Assembly (NCBI RefSeq): GCF_042477335.2 | Contig: NC_091255.1 | Location: 46,788,501-46,852,500 of the forward strand | DNA from: Ovis canadensis | Lineage: Eukaryota > Chordata > Mammalia > Artiodactyla > Bovidae | DNA: 64,000 bases | Direction: 5' to 3' | Part shown: piece after piece, positions 29,401 through 39,523 of the stretch | Numbering within the stretch: the stretch's first letter is position 1 | Layout of the letters: each line of letters opens with the position of its first letter | Notes under the pieces: model-generated | Seen by the model: the letters and a program-made list of their open reading frames with translations, nothing else | Database searches by the model: none | Told to the model about the DNA's origin: nothing | Program-made: the position numbers and the translations under genes

Positions 29401-32400
29401 AAAAGGCAGATACTTTCCATAAAACATTATCCTTAGTTTAGAGCTTAGACCCACCTCCCTAGCTCTGACCAGACATTTCTTTCCCACCTTAACTCTAAGA
29501 CCTCCCAGGTGTCTCCCCCACCCCCAGTCTCCCCACACACACCAACCTGAACAGAAGCCCTGGACCCAGGAGCAGAGGGGGGCTGGGCCACCCGGTGACC
29601 AGCCACCAAAGAGTTAAGGGGCCGGCTCCCTTTGGCATGGCCCCCACCACTGTGAGAGCTGCGGTCCAGGCGGGTCATGGTCTGCGAGATGAGCCCCAGG
29701 GCAGCTGGTGCCGGGAAGCCGGACAGGGGGCTCCAAGGAGCTCTTGGCTCTCAAGGAGCAAACCAGGCTGGAAAGGTGGCCCCTTGCTAGCTCCGAGGGG
29801 CCCAAGAAGGGTGCCCCGCCCGTGCTGCTGCCTGGGCGGCCCAGCCCAGCCCCCTTTCTCCATCCTGAAGCAGCCCCCTCCCACCTCACAACCCCAGTTC
29901 CACTCAGGCGCCTGGCAGCCCCCACCCTGAGCTCACCGCAGAGGCTGCAGTGAGATGGGACTCCCACCCCATGCTCCGTGCTCAAGCTGCAGAGGAAAGC
30001 AAGCTCCCTCCTGGGCCTATCCTCCCGCTCCTCCCTTTCTCCCCCTTCCCATGCCCCCCAAACTTGTTACCTAGGCTGCAGCAAGGAGCCAATCCCCTCC
30101 CCCTCCCACCCCGCAGGTCACTGCTGAGGCTGCAGAGAGCCAATCCCCTCCCCCAGGTCAGCAGCTGGGCTGCGGAAAGAGCCAATCCCCTCCCACTGTC
30201 GTTACCTAGGCTGCGACGAGAGCCAATCTCCTCCCCCAAGTCTCCGCTGGAGATGCGGAAGGAGCCAATCCCCTCCCACCGCCTGTTACCTAGCTGCAGC
30301 CGGGAGCCAATCTCTGCACCAGGGCAGCTGGAGAAGCTGCCGCAAGGAACCAGCCCATCCCTGGGCCGCCTCCGTCTCCTCAAGGAGACGCACCCAGGGG
30401 CGGGCAGCCCCACCCAGCCCAGTCAGCCAGCCTGGGTGGCGCAGTGAGAGAGCCCTGGGGGGAAGGGGTGCCACTCTCCCTCCTGTCGCATCCTGCTTAC
30501 CCAGCCCACTCAGGACTGGACAGACACTCCTCCTGCAGCTTCTCTGGGAATCTAAGTTCTTCCCTGGAAGTGGAAGGAGTTTTCTCATTCCTCTGTAGGG
30601 CTGTGGCCAGTCGTCCTCAAGCCCAAGGATCAAAGCTAGGCTGGGCAGGAACCCAGTGCGTCCAGATTCACTGGGAACCAAGGGTTTTGTCACCCCAGAG
30701 CAGGCCAGATGAGAGGAAGGGGGAAGCCATCCACACACACACAGGCAGGGATGTCATGGTGCTGGGCAGGCCTAGGCAAGAGGCAGACAGGAGCCTGAAG
30801 GCCAGCATGAAGGGTGCTCTGCAAAGTCCTGGACACAAAAACATCCCCTGCCCCCCCACCCCCCACCCTTAACCCCAGCTGTTTTCAAGAGCATTCTCTG
30901 CCTGAGCCCCAGCTCACATCTCCAAAGCAGAAAATAAGACCCTGGCAGAATCAGGGTCACAATTCTGGCTCCCATCCTCACCGCTGCTCCCCTTGCACCT
31001 AAGGTCAGGTCAGGGACAGTATGTTCTCCACGGTCACAGACTGCTCCTCCTCGCCTGCTAAGAGCTGTACACAGGCCACCCCCCGCTCTGGGCAGAGTGC
31101 CAACCTCGAGGGGAATCCTATCCCTGACAAGGGCCTGGGCTATAGCTGTCCATCGAATAGGCCTGGCAGCAGGGGAGTGCTGCCACCCCGGGGATAATAC
31201 CAGCTCCAGCAGTGCCTGTCACATGCTCTGGACCTGGGTATTTTTATCCCTGAGTTGCTGAGGAAATGTTGTTCTAGACACAATAATCCTCCCTTCCCCC
31301 ATACCCAGCCTGGGCCCCTAATGCTGACCCATCCTCAACCTCCAAAGGGAACAGTGAAGGCCTGGGGTCAGGCAAAGAATGAACTTCATGAAGGCCAAGC
31401 AATCCCAGGAGAGCTTCCAGTAGGAAGAGGAATGAAGCTACGCCTGCAGGGTTCCCAGGAGCAGAGTTCCCAAGCCCAGTTATACTCAACCCTTGAGGAG
31501 CTACCATGGGGTGGGGGGATGGAAGAGGAAGCTGGGAGGCACACTTCTTTAGACCACTGTGCCAGACTGGAGCCCATTTGAAGGAAAAGAACAGAGGAAG
31601 CAGAAGAGAGGTGGCACTGTAAGAATCTCAGCAGAGAGGCAGGGCAAGGCAAGCAGCGCTCATGGCCCCCTGGCTCAGATAACTCTCGTCTCCCTCAAAG
31701 CAGAGCTAGTATGAGCCAGCTAAGCACAGAGCAACCCTGCCACCATGGACGTTTGGGGCCAGGTCAATCTGTTATTTAGGGGCTGTCCTATGCTTTTTAG
31801 GAAATTCAGCAGTATCCCATGCCTCTCCCAACTAGATCCCAATTACACCTTTTCCAGTTGTGACAACCAAATCTGTTTCTAGACACTGCCACATGTCCCC
31901 TGATACCACAAAATCATCCCCAGTTGAGGACCACGGGCCCAGAGGAAGCCACATGATTTGACAGTCACTACATGATTTGACAATGACTAACATTCAGAAA
32001 ACTGAACTCAGGAACAGACTTGACGGGAGGGTGGGAGGCAAAACCTGGTCTGATTGGTAGAGAGAGCCAAGTTCTACAGCTTCTGTAAAAGTTTCAACGT
32101 ATCTCCATACCCTCTTCTTCCCACACTCCCCCCATGCACCCTTGCTTCAAGACTCAGCCCTGGGAAACCCAGCCCAGTACAATCCCTCTTTCCCTAACAG
32201 CCAGGCAAGCAAAGCAGACCTTTTCCCAAGCTCCTTACGACTGCACGGCAAGACAGGGTCAAAAGCAGAGTTCAAAGCCATCTTATCACACTGGTGGAGC
32301 AGGGGCAGCAGAAGCCATTTAACACTCTTAAAGGCAACTGCATCACCTTCTTTCCAGAACAGAATGTCAGCCACTCGTCAGGAATTCAGATCTCTGACAG

Positions 32401-33516
32401 TTCAAAGCAAGCTGACTTCAGCAGCAGAATGCAGTTTCTCTTCTAGCTTCCAGCCCTCCCGTCCCTACTCCCTGCAGTAGGCCTTTAGCAAAGAATGGGA
32501 GCCTGGCCCTCTCCTGGCCAAGAATAACTATCTAAATCTACCCCCTGGCTCAGGCCCAGGAGAGCCGACTTATCAGGACCTTACAACAACAACACGCCTG
32601 ACCACAAAGGAGGAGAACTTTAGGATATGTATGTGTGTTTTGATGTGGGGGGAGGTACAAGGCAACAGTCCACAAAATATCTGTGTCTTAGCAACAGATA
32701 TACAGCGCATCAAAGCTCATCACAACATGACTCCCTCCCCCACCCCAGGCCTCATGTTGAAATCCAAGCAGTAAACACACAGGCATGTTCTAGGAACCTC
32801 CCACTGCCCTGACAGTACATTTAGAGGTGGGTCGATTCTAGTCAGACAACCCAGCCCATTCCTAACCAAGAACAATGCCCGAGACTCCTTGGAACCGCTC
32901 TGGTTCTTTACAGGGCTTAGTACAACAACCATACTCCTTCAGCACCAGCCCAACCCACCCCTCCAACCTCAGACCCTTCCCACCACCCCTCCACATTGCC
33001 ACTAACCTCTTTGGTTAAGTCTCCACTGACTGGAGGGGCTACAGCTCCCAAATCCTCCAAATCTTCACTGAATCCCTGCTCCGTTTCGCTTTCTCGCACC
33101 CCGTTGTCTGGGCCTGTCACATCTTGGAGACCACTGGAACTCTCGAGGGCGAGGCCTGAGCTGGGCTGGCTGCCAGAGACAGATCCCTCTGGATCCCGGT
33201 GGACCAGCCAGGCGTTAACCTCAGTAGTTGGCACCTGGAACCTGTCCAGGGCCCTCACCTGATTGAGGAGTCGCCGGGCAGTGAAGTAATTGTCCAGGTC
33301 TATGCTCTTGGGGTGGATACCATAGCCATCCAAGGTATTCCTCAGGTTGTGGAACTGGGTCTGAGTATAGGCAGAACTGGGCCCCAGGATGATCTCCCGA
33401 AGCGGGGGGAGCTGTGAGGTCAGGTAAGTATCCACGTCCACCCGTACCCCAATCAAACTGAGCAGAATGGTGAACTGGAGGAGTCCTTCCGTTAAGTATT
33501 TCTTCAGAGAAAGCAT
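25058..33516 (-). CDS. NFE2L1: NFE2L1 (NRF1/TCF11) CNC-bZIP transcription factor, 5 coding exons
   Basis: Minus-strand exons are 33516-33007, 28332-28117, 27699-27610, 27386-27228 and 26407-25058. All are phase 0 and join to 774 residues; I recall 772 for human TCF11. The protein is an ER-membrane-anchored factor. After retrotranslocation, NGLY1 deglycosylation and DDI2 cleavage it enters the nucleus, pairs with small MAFs and activates ARE genes, notably proteasome subunits. Visible parts: an N-terminal hydrophobic anchor (about 7-24); Trp103-Leu104, the reported DDI2 cleavage point; the DIDLID and DLG acidic activation region (171-186); the LLSPLLT phosphodegron; an Asn/Ser/Thr-rich region with seven N-glycosylation sequons; the DSGLSLDS beta-TrCP-type degron; a serine tract; and the CNC plus bZIP region with NKMAAQNCRKRK and a leucine zipper. 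The start MLSLKKYLTEG is the family start. Another possible N-terminus starts at 29678. Confidence 0.97.
25823..25892 (-). repeat. NFE2L1: Serine-coding trinucleotide tract in NFE2L1
   Basis: The + strand is a GAGGA/GAAGA-rich run that encodes an almost pure serine tract with two alanine interruptions on the minus strand. Slippage here could explain the two-residue difference from the length I recall for human. Confidence 0.85.
26745..26900 (+). repeat. MIR SINE in NFE2L1 intron
   Basis: The pattern 'tgcaccacttgctggaagac', 'tttcactcagcctctctttg', 'tgtcctcacctttaaataat' resembles the MIR core. The copy is diverged. Confidence 0.55.
27228..27386 (-). CDS. NFE2L1: NFE2L1 coding exon (53 residues, CPD degron)
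   Basis: The exon follows a TTTTGCCCTAG acceptor (minus strand) and encodes FPADISSITEAVPSESEPPG through EMQ, phase 0 at both ends. It includes LLSPLLTGTESP, the FBW7-type phosphodegron reported for NRF1. Confidence 0.96.
27610..27699 (-). CDS. NFE2L1: NFE2L1 TCF11-specific 30-residue cassette exon
   Basis: This is an exact 90-base, phase-0 exon flanked by TTGCCACAG and GTGAGC (minus strand). It encodes VPGGEDQTALSLEECLRLLE and ten more residues. In other mammals this exon is present in TCF11 and skipped in the shorter NRF1 form, so skipping would keep the frame here too and give 744 residues. Confidence 0.95.
28117..28332 (-). CDS. NFE2L1: NFE2L1 coding exon (72 residues, acidic activation domain)
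   Basis: The exon follows CTATCTTTCAG (minus strand) and begins DIDLIDILWRQDIDLGAGRE, the conserved DIDLID/DLG region. It is phase 0 at both ends, so either the main first exon (33516-33007) or the alternative one (29678-29547) can splice to it in frame. Confidence 0.97.
29547..29678 (-). CDS. NFE2L1: Candidate alternative NFE2L1 first coding exon (Nrf1b-like)
   Basis: An ATG at 29678-29676 opens a 44-codon frame beginning MTRLDRSSHSGGGHAKGSRP and ending ...ASVQ exactly at a CAG|GTTGGT donor (29547). The frame is phase 0, so it joins the DIDLID exon in frame and would give a 648-residue protein. The product would lack the N-terminal ER anchor and the DDI2 cleavage region, so it would be soluble or nuclear from the start. 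An alternative-promoter NRF1 isoform (Nrf1b) of this kind has been described in mammals. The match here is inferred from splice logic and the promoter-like sequence upstream. Confidence 0.65.
30086..30352. promoter_or_regulatory. NFE2L1: Tandem CCAAT-box array (NF-Y-type), alternative NFE2L1 promoter candidate
   Basis: Six exact CCAAT boxes lie on the + strand at 30089, 30140, 30182, 30223, 30265 and 30307, most inside the block GAGCCAATCCCCTCCC. A seventh degenerate unit (GGAACCAGCCCATCC) follows at about 30346. Spacings are 51, 41-42, 41-42, 42 and 42 bases, close to four DNA turns. Between the boxes recur 'gctgcg' and 'gttacctagg' pieces, so the array looks like a 42-bp minisatellite. It lies about 400-650 bases upstream of the alternative first exon on the minus strand. 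NF-Y binding is inferred from the motif. Confidence 0.75.
31743..31940 (-). repeat. MER20 (hAT-Charlie) DNA transposon remnant
   Basis: Blocks such as CAGTTGTGACAACCAAATCT, 'acactgccacatgtcccctg' and 'ggggctgtcctatgcttttt' match the reverse complement of MER20 as I recall it. It lies in the NFE2L1 intron. A 19-bp direct repeat (31951-31988, 'acatgatttgaca...') follows. Confidence 0.7.
33007..33516 (-). CDS. NFE2L1: NFE2L1 first main coding exon (ER anchor and cleavage region)
   Basis: This exon encodes residues 1-170, beginning MLSLKKYLTEGLLQFTILLS, a signal-anchor hydrophobic stretch. It continues to NAWLVHRD (Trp103-Leu104) and ends SGDLTKE at a GTTAGT donor, phase 0. Forty-four bases of 5'UTR (33517-33560) precede the ATG after a TTTGTCTTTCAG acceptor. 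Confidence 0.97.
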
Positions 33517-33560
33517 TGCTGAAGGACCAGAATGTTTATGTTTTTTGGTTTTTAAATCTT

Positions 33561-35600
33561 CTGAAAGACAAATCAAGGCCACTGCTCTGCTGCTCCAGCC
33601 AGCAAGTCACCCTCCTCAGTGCCAAACCCTGTACCCCACCCTGGCAGAACACAGGGGCTGAGCTCCCTGATGGCCTCAGAGGAAAACACGCCCCTTGGAG
33701 CCAAGGCCACACTCCAGACCACATTCACTTTTCCCTTCTTGACACCTCACCTCTGAAAGTACAACTGTTGCTAACCCAGTCCAGGCCCTCAAGGCCCACG
33801 TGACTTACTGTCTCCACAGTCCACATACAGTCACTTCCTCACTCACATTAGTTGTCCTCTCTGTAGATTCTGTAGATTCCACTGCAGGCTGTTCTCAGAA
33901 ACAGCTGATGATTTTTTTTTTCTCCTTCTCCTTCCTAAGGTTTATTTTCTTTGGCTGGAGCTACAGGCCTTTTGTCTTGGGTCAGAGTGTCCCGCCTCCT
34001 CCACACTTACCAGGGGGGTTTCCAGAGAAACCTGAAACAGGAATCACAAAAGCAACAGGATAAGGTTTTTTAATTTTCATACCAGGATCAAGGCAAAAGG
34101 TAGGAAACATATTAAAAGGCCACTTTTATCTCTTTATTAAAAAATAAATCCAGTTATTATACTCCCAGAAAACCCACAAAATCCTGTACAGATAGAACAA
34201 CTATGAAAAGAAGGTACTGCTCACAAGGGATCTCAATATCTGGATGTTAATTTTGTGATGCTCTAAAAGGTAGCTCATTTTGGATAAGCAGATAATGCCC
34301 AGGGCATCCAAAATATTTTACATGTTATCTGATTTACCAACCCTCCCCCACCCCATTACACACTACCCAGCTTCTATTTTTAGCATGAGAAGTCCATTTC
34401 CTATCTTAACATAAAGTTTGTTTCCCATCTCTCAGGATAAAACTGCCTATAATCCTTGTCCCTTCAAGTTCTTAGGAGAATTTATTAATGCGTGGGAGTG
34501 TGAAACAACACCACCACAGAAAAGAATAACACCTTTTGTTTCCCCAACTTTAAAACCTGATTTCTCTTTCCTATTACTTTCACATTAAAAAAAAAGTGGG
34601 GGTACTGGTGGGATGGGAAGAGGTCTGTAACAGGATTATTCTGTCCAGAATCTGAATACGCATGTTTTATTTTCATTCATGTGACCTTCTGATCCAAATT
34701 AGAAGGATATGGCCAACTCTTCAACCCAGACAGCCAAGTGGGGAGGGAGTAAACCTGCCTTTCAGTTCTAGTCTCTACTTTTGAGCTTCCGTTAACCTTA
34801 TAAACCAAGACATAGCCCTCTGATCTCCAAGGCTGACCCACCTACCAAGTTCATCCTAAAGGGAAAAAGACACACATACCCAAAGACAGACAGACAGACA
34901 CACACACCCTTTATCTGGTTAGAGTAAACATAACTGCGACCCAGAATTCCTGCTTACACTACCCTCCAGTTCTCACTCAATTTACTACTAAAAACCTCCC
35001 AGGAACAATTAAGTTCCAGAAACCGGACGAGGTCCCTTAAAGATCGAGTAATGCCAGGTCTGAGCCCGGTCCCACCCTGCCCCGGATACCCGAGTCCGGC
35101 TGGGACCAAGTCGCCATGCCGCTCCTGGCGCCTCGGCTTCTAGCCTTCTGGGCAGCAGAGAACAAGTGCTACTTTCCTGGCCTTGACCCACCGGGACGGC
35201 CAAACCCCACCCCGCCCTCCGCCCCTATGGCCCCACCCCGCTCCCAAGCACGGGCTTAACACCACGCCTTCTCAGGCCCTCAGCCCTCCCCAGTCCAACC
35301 CACCCCGGAGCTGGAATTCTCCACGGCCTTTCGGCCCCTCCCTGCCAGGCCCAGGGCCCGGCCCCGAGGCAAACCCCGCTCGGCCGCCCGCTCCCGCCTC
35401 CTGCCCCTCAGCTCCACCCCGCCGCCCTTCACTCTGTAAGCCTCGGTCCCGCGGGGCTGCGCCCCTCCCGTTAGGGAAAGAAACGTGCTTGATACCCGCT
35501 GCTGAGCTCGGCGTCCGCCGCTGCCACCACAGCAAGCCCTCAGCCCGAGTCCAGGCCTTGCAGCCGCCACCGCCGGCCGGCCTAGAGCTCGCCAGCCTCC
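33561..35600 (-). other. NFE2L1: NFE2L1 first intron (approximate)
   Basis: The interval lies between the acceptor at 33561 and the CpG island. It contains T-rich and C-rich tracts and a short AGAC/CA run near 34884-34908, with no repeat or gene that I can name. The 5' donor is not certain; a GTGAGG after CCGA on the minus strand near 35631 is one candidate. Confidence 0.5.
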
Positions 35601-36150
35601 GCTTCCCTCCCCGCCCCCTCCTTCCACCTCACTCGGAAGCCCGCCCTCCGCGTCCTCCCCGAGAATACGTTTCTCCAATCAAAGAGCCGAGATGGTGGCC
35701 GTCGCCGGATGTCGCTTTGACTGATAGTAAAGAGAGCCCAATAACTGAGTATGCCTCCTTCTCCCTTTACCGGTTTCTCAAGACTGACATGGTCCCTGGT
35801 CCAATAGGCATGTAGGCCCGCCCCGCGGCGTGGGCCCACCAATAAGTGGGGCGAAGGCCACAGCGCCCGGCGTTTGGGACCCCTCGGCCGTGCTTCGGCC
35901 GCAGGCGGTATTACAGCGTGGGCATGGAGTGAAGTAAACAGGCTGAGCGGTTCCAGTGCGTTCTTTGACGGGTATAAGGGCTTAGGGCTGGGAATGGGAG
36001 GTGGTATCACCGCCGGAGCGCGGAATCCCCCCATTGAGGGTTCCCATGGTGACTTGCAAAAGTCCAGTGAGACCTGAGAGGCCGAGGTAGGGCACAGAGC
36101 ATGTGTTTCGCGTGCTGTGGACGCTCGTGCCGCCATTTTGGGTGCTGGTA
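35030..36150. promoter_or_regulatory. NFE2L1: CpG-island promoter of NFE2L1, possibly bidirectional
   Basis: This GC- and CpG-rich block lies just upstream of the NFE2L1 first intron. CCAAT boxes are on the + strand at 35675, 35738, 35801 and 35839, with spacings of 63, 63 and 38 bases. There is no TATA box. The minus-strand start is probably near 35.6 kb if the usual 60-100 base CCAAT distance holds. A divergent transcript on the + strand is possible. Exact starts cannot be set from sequence. Confidence 0.7.
36129..36140 (-). promoter_or_regulatory. YY1-type site (CAAAATGGCGGC)
   Basis: The minus strand reads CAAAATGGCGGC, a full YY1 consensus of the kind found just downstream of many CpG-island starts in the sense direction. 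It suggests a minus-strand start upstream of it, near 36.15-36.2 kb. Confidence 0.55.
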
Positions 36151-36949
36151 GCGGAAACCGCTCTCCCAGCTTCCGCTCCATGCGAGCCTGGCACTAGGCC
36201 CTTTGCCAGTCAGGGATCGTTGCGCCCCATGTCGTGTGCAAGTCGTGTGGACGGGTTGCCATGACAGTGGTGGGACGTTGGGGATATGAGCGATGTGGCA
36301 TAATTGGTGGTTTTCGTCACGATACAAACACCTTCTCCTCTGTCTGCTCCACCCCCGCCTAACTTCCCACGTAGGTTAGTTTTGCTTTTCAGAAACTCCT
36401 CAGTTTCTAGTGTTCTCCAGTCTCTTCTAATCAACATCTTTGATTTTCGAACGTTGGTTTACTCCAGCATCACTTTGGGGAGTTGTTAAGCTTGCACATT
36501 TTGAGGCCTCACACCAGAGTTTCTAATTCACTTATCCTGCTGTGGCAGCGTGATAACCTCCCTCGTTTAGTAAACGACCCATAGTGCTAAGACCCCTTTT
36601 AGACAAGCACTGAGTTGGAGTTCGTAGTACGTTGTTCCTAGCTGTGGGACAAAGAGGCGTCGACTCAAATTCTTGACTCCCTAGAAGATCCTGCTAATCT
36701 AGTGGGCAAGTCATTGGTCCTTGTACAACGAAGGACAAGGCCAACTGATAACTCACTTGATGAGGTCGAGTCCATCACATGTTTGGAGTTAGGCAACTAA
36801 ATCTGGGATGGTTCACAGATTATAGATCATTTTCACTATACAGAAGTATAACCGTTGAATTCTCTTAAAACTGCTGAGCTAGTTACCCATTTCAAAGATG
36901 GATTCAGAGAGCACATGTTTTATTTTCTCGTTTTACTATTTGTCTTCCA

Positions 36950-37063
36950 GAAAATGCTAGAATATGAACTCCATTGAGGACTAGAATTTTCTGTATTAAC
37001 GGTTGAATCTTTAAAGCCTAGAACTGGGCCTGCAATAGTAGACACTTAATAAATACTTGCTAG
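36950..37063 (+). repeat. LINE-2 3' end fragment
   Basis: 'atgaactccattgaggacta' and 'agtagacacttaataaatac' resemble the L2 3' end. Confidence 0.55.
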
Positions 37064-37190
37064 GAGTTCCTCAGGGGTCTAGTGGTTAGTGACATGGGCT
37101 TTCACTGCAGTGGCCTGATTGGAAACTGAGATCCCACAAGCCCACAAGGTAGCTATAAATAAATAAATAAAATCTGAAGAAAAAAAAAAC
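37064..37190 (+). repeat. tRNA-derived SINE fragment with (TAAA)n tail
   Basis: 'ggagttcctcaggggtctag' and 'ggttagtgacatgggctttc' resemble a tRNA-Glu-type SINE head. The element ends in 'aaataaataaataaaat' and an A10 run. Confidence 0.6.
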
Positions 37191-39343
37191 CTTGCTGAAT
37201 AATTGAAGGAGAACTCAAGCAGTCCTGTGATTAAAAAGTTCTTGTTAAAAACAAATTAATCCTTGGAGGAGGTGTGGTTTTGGAGGATATGGCATATTAT
37301 CAAGGAAGTGGATGGCCATTCAGCCCCTGAATAAGACCAATATTGGATAAAGATGAAGGAGAAATTAAGGTGAAATCAGTAACTCTAAAAATATATCAAG
37401 GGGGTTGAGAAGAAAATATTTTAAAACCAAAGTATTAGAAGATACCAAGGCTAGACTAAAGTTACTGGGCTTAAATACAAGACTATTTTGAGAAGATAGG
37501 AGGGACTGCATACGAAGAGTGGCCATCTGTTTCACATAGCAAATAGAGAACAAATTTAAACCTTGACACAGTTCTGAGAAGACAGCTGAGCAATCTTTTA
37601 TCTATGGGGAGTCAGGGAACTTTAGCACCAACAGAATTGAATGTGTTGGACAGTCTGTATTTTCCAAGTTTCTTTTGAGCTGCACAGTAGGGTACCAGGT
37701 GTCTGGGATGAAAAATAAGGTCATTAGTACATGTAAGAGTAACATGAAATCTAGATAAATGTTTACTGAAATGGCAGCTATGGTTGGGAAAGCTACACCA
37801 GGGACATCACATGTGATATTCTCACATCACTGTGGAAGCCTTAATTCACTTGGTCACTTTTTAATCACTCACAGGCTTTGCCCTCTTACCCATTGTCTCC
37901 TTTCCTTTCTCTCCTTTCTGGGGTCTTGGGTCTGGAGAGAGTTGCAGGCACTGAGGATAGGAGGGGATCCTCGTTCATCCTTAGAGAAGGGGTGAGAGAA
38001 GTGTGGAGAGGTCTTTTGTTTTGAACTATCCTGTTCATTCTCTTTTTGCCTCCCAGCTTCAAGTACTATGTTTAAATGTGTATAATAATTATTTGAGCGT
38101 AAAGTGGGAGAGAGCTGAATTGGGAACTGTTTTGCTAGTAAAAGAACGACTAGGGGTAGTCAGAAAAAGTTTTCTGCTTAGCGGTTACTGAAAAGGTGGG
38201 AAGTAAAAAAGGAAAGACAAAGAATTGCTGGCCCATTGCAAGGGCTAAGGAGAATCGAGATGTAGAGACACTGTCAGCAGCCGGTGGTGAGGCCTGGCAG
38301 GGTGTGGGCGCCCAGGATATTTAATAGTACTCTATGTAGGAAGTGGAGATTGAAAGACTGTCTTGTCTTTCACTCTGTCTATAGAGTTTCAGATCAAGTC
38401 TGAGCAGGTGCAAACCTCCTTCCCAGAACCCACTCATTAACCTTGTAAAATCCAGGGTGTATCCTTCTTCACCCAGGAAGCCTCCCTCTCCCCCACATCC
38501 CCCCCCCCCTTTCTCTGCCTGGAACAGCTGTTAACAGGACAATTACCCAAGAAGCAAAAGAAAGATCCCGTGCTGATGTGTCATCAGTCCTGGTATATCC
38601 ATTAAATCAGACCGAGAAGCCCACTGGAAAAAGTGAGCGCATGCACTCACTCCCTGAGAAGAGAGAGGCTGAAAGCCACCAGTTGAACCAGGCCTTGCTG
38701 AAGAGACTCCATCCAGACTGCTCAGGAGAGAAGGCAGTGGGAAGCCAGGAAGCTAGTTAGTTCTAATGCACAGGAATTCAGGGTCATACAAAAAGCCAGC
38801 TATCCCTGGATATCCCTCCTTGCCCCAGTGATATCTGTGTTGACCCACCTTCCTCCCTGGGGAAAGTTCTACTGCGCAGGCATCCTCCAGTCATCCTCCC
38901 ATGATGGCTTCTGCCAAGAAACCCTGGGAGAAGGGCACGTGGGAGGGCAGACTGGCTGCCTCTTGAGGTTCTTCTGGAATAGCAGGAATTGCTTTTTCCC
39001 CTAAGGGGAAACTCAAATCTTTCTGCTCTCTTGTGGTTTCCTTTCTTTAAAAATGTTTTTAAATGATGTTAATCTATATAAATATTTTTCACCCCCCAAC
39101 CTCAGGGGAATGCTGAGATTTTCTTACAGCCCTTCTGAGAGATTCTAGGATCACACCCTGTCAATACTAAATGTTACCCTGTTTTGCAAGGAAATCAATT
39201 AGTTCTCCAGCTAATCCAGACATCTGGCCCCCTTTCTTACATGGTAAACATCATTAGCAAGCTTGTTACCATTAAACCATCAAAAGAGGTTCTACAAGCC
39301 AGTCTTCCCTATGTACCCCTCCCACTGCTGTCTTAGAATATTG

Positions 39344-39523
39344 CTTCTCAACCCTGGCTGCACATTAGAATCACCTGGAGAGCTTGTAAAAATTATCAGT
39401 GCCCAGGTCCCACCCCCAACCAATTAAATCAGAGTCTCCCAGAGCAGCCCTGGGCATCAGGATTCTGTAAGAGCTCCTTAGGTGATTCTTATGTGCAGCC
39501 AGAGGAGAGAATCACTAGCTTGG
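39344..39523 (+). repeat. MER5A (hAT-Charlie) DNA transposon remnant
   Basis: 'cttctcaaccctggctgcac', 'attagaatcacctggagagc', 'caattaaatcagagtctccc' and the mirrored 'gtgattcttatgtgcagcca' match both ends of MER5A. Confidence 0.85.

Larger units (their letters stand above)
28333..33006 (-). other. NFE2L1: NFE2L1 intron with an internal promoter candidate
   Basis: This 4.7-kb intron separates the anchor-coding exon from the DIDLID exon. It holds the alternative first exon (29547-29678), the CCAAT array (30086-30352), a MER20 element, and otherwise C-rich sequence with no further gene that I can support. Confidence 0.8.

Noticed and set aside
33517-33582. Upstream in-frame methionine (33582) extending NFE2L1 by 22 residues
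   Set aside because: The extension crosses a good TTTGTCTTTCAG acceptor at 33561, so most of it is intron. The family protein starts MLSLKKYLTEG at 33516.
34884-34908. Short AGAC/CA repeats that might suggest a CRISPR array
   Set aside because: It is a simple microsatellite with no spacers, in a vertebrate genome.
38578-38760. 60-codon frame in the intergenic region (MSSVLVYPLNQTEKPTGKSE...)
   Set aside because: It has no start or splice context and no recognisable similarity; short frames of this size occur by chance throughout the window.
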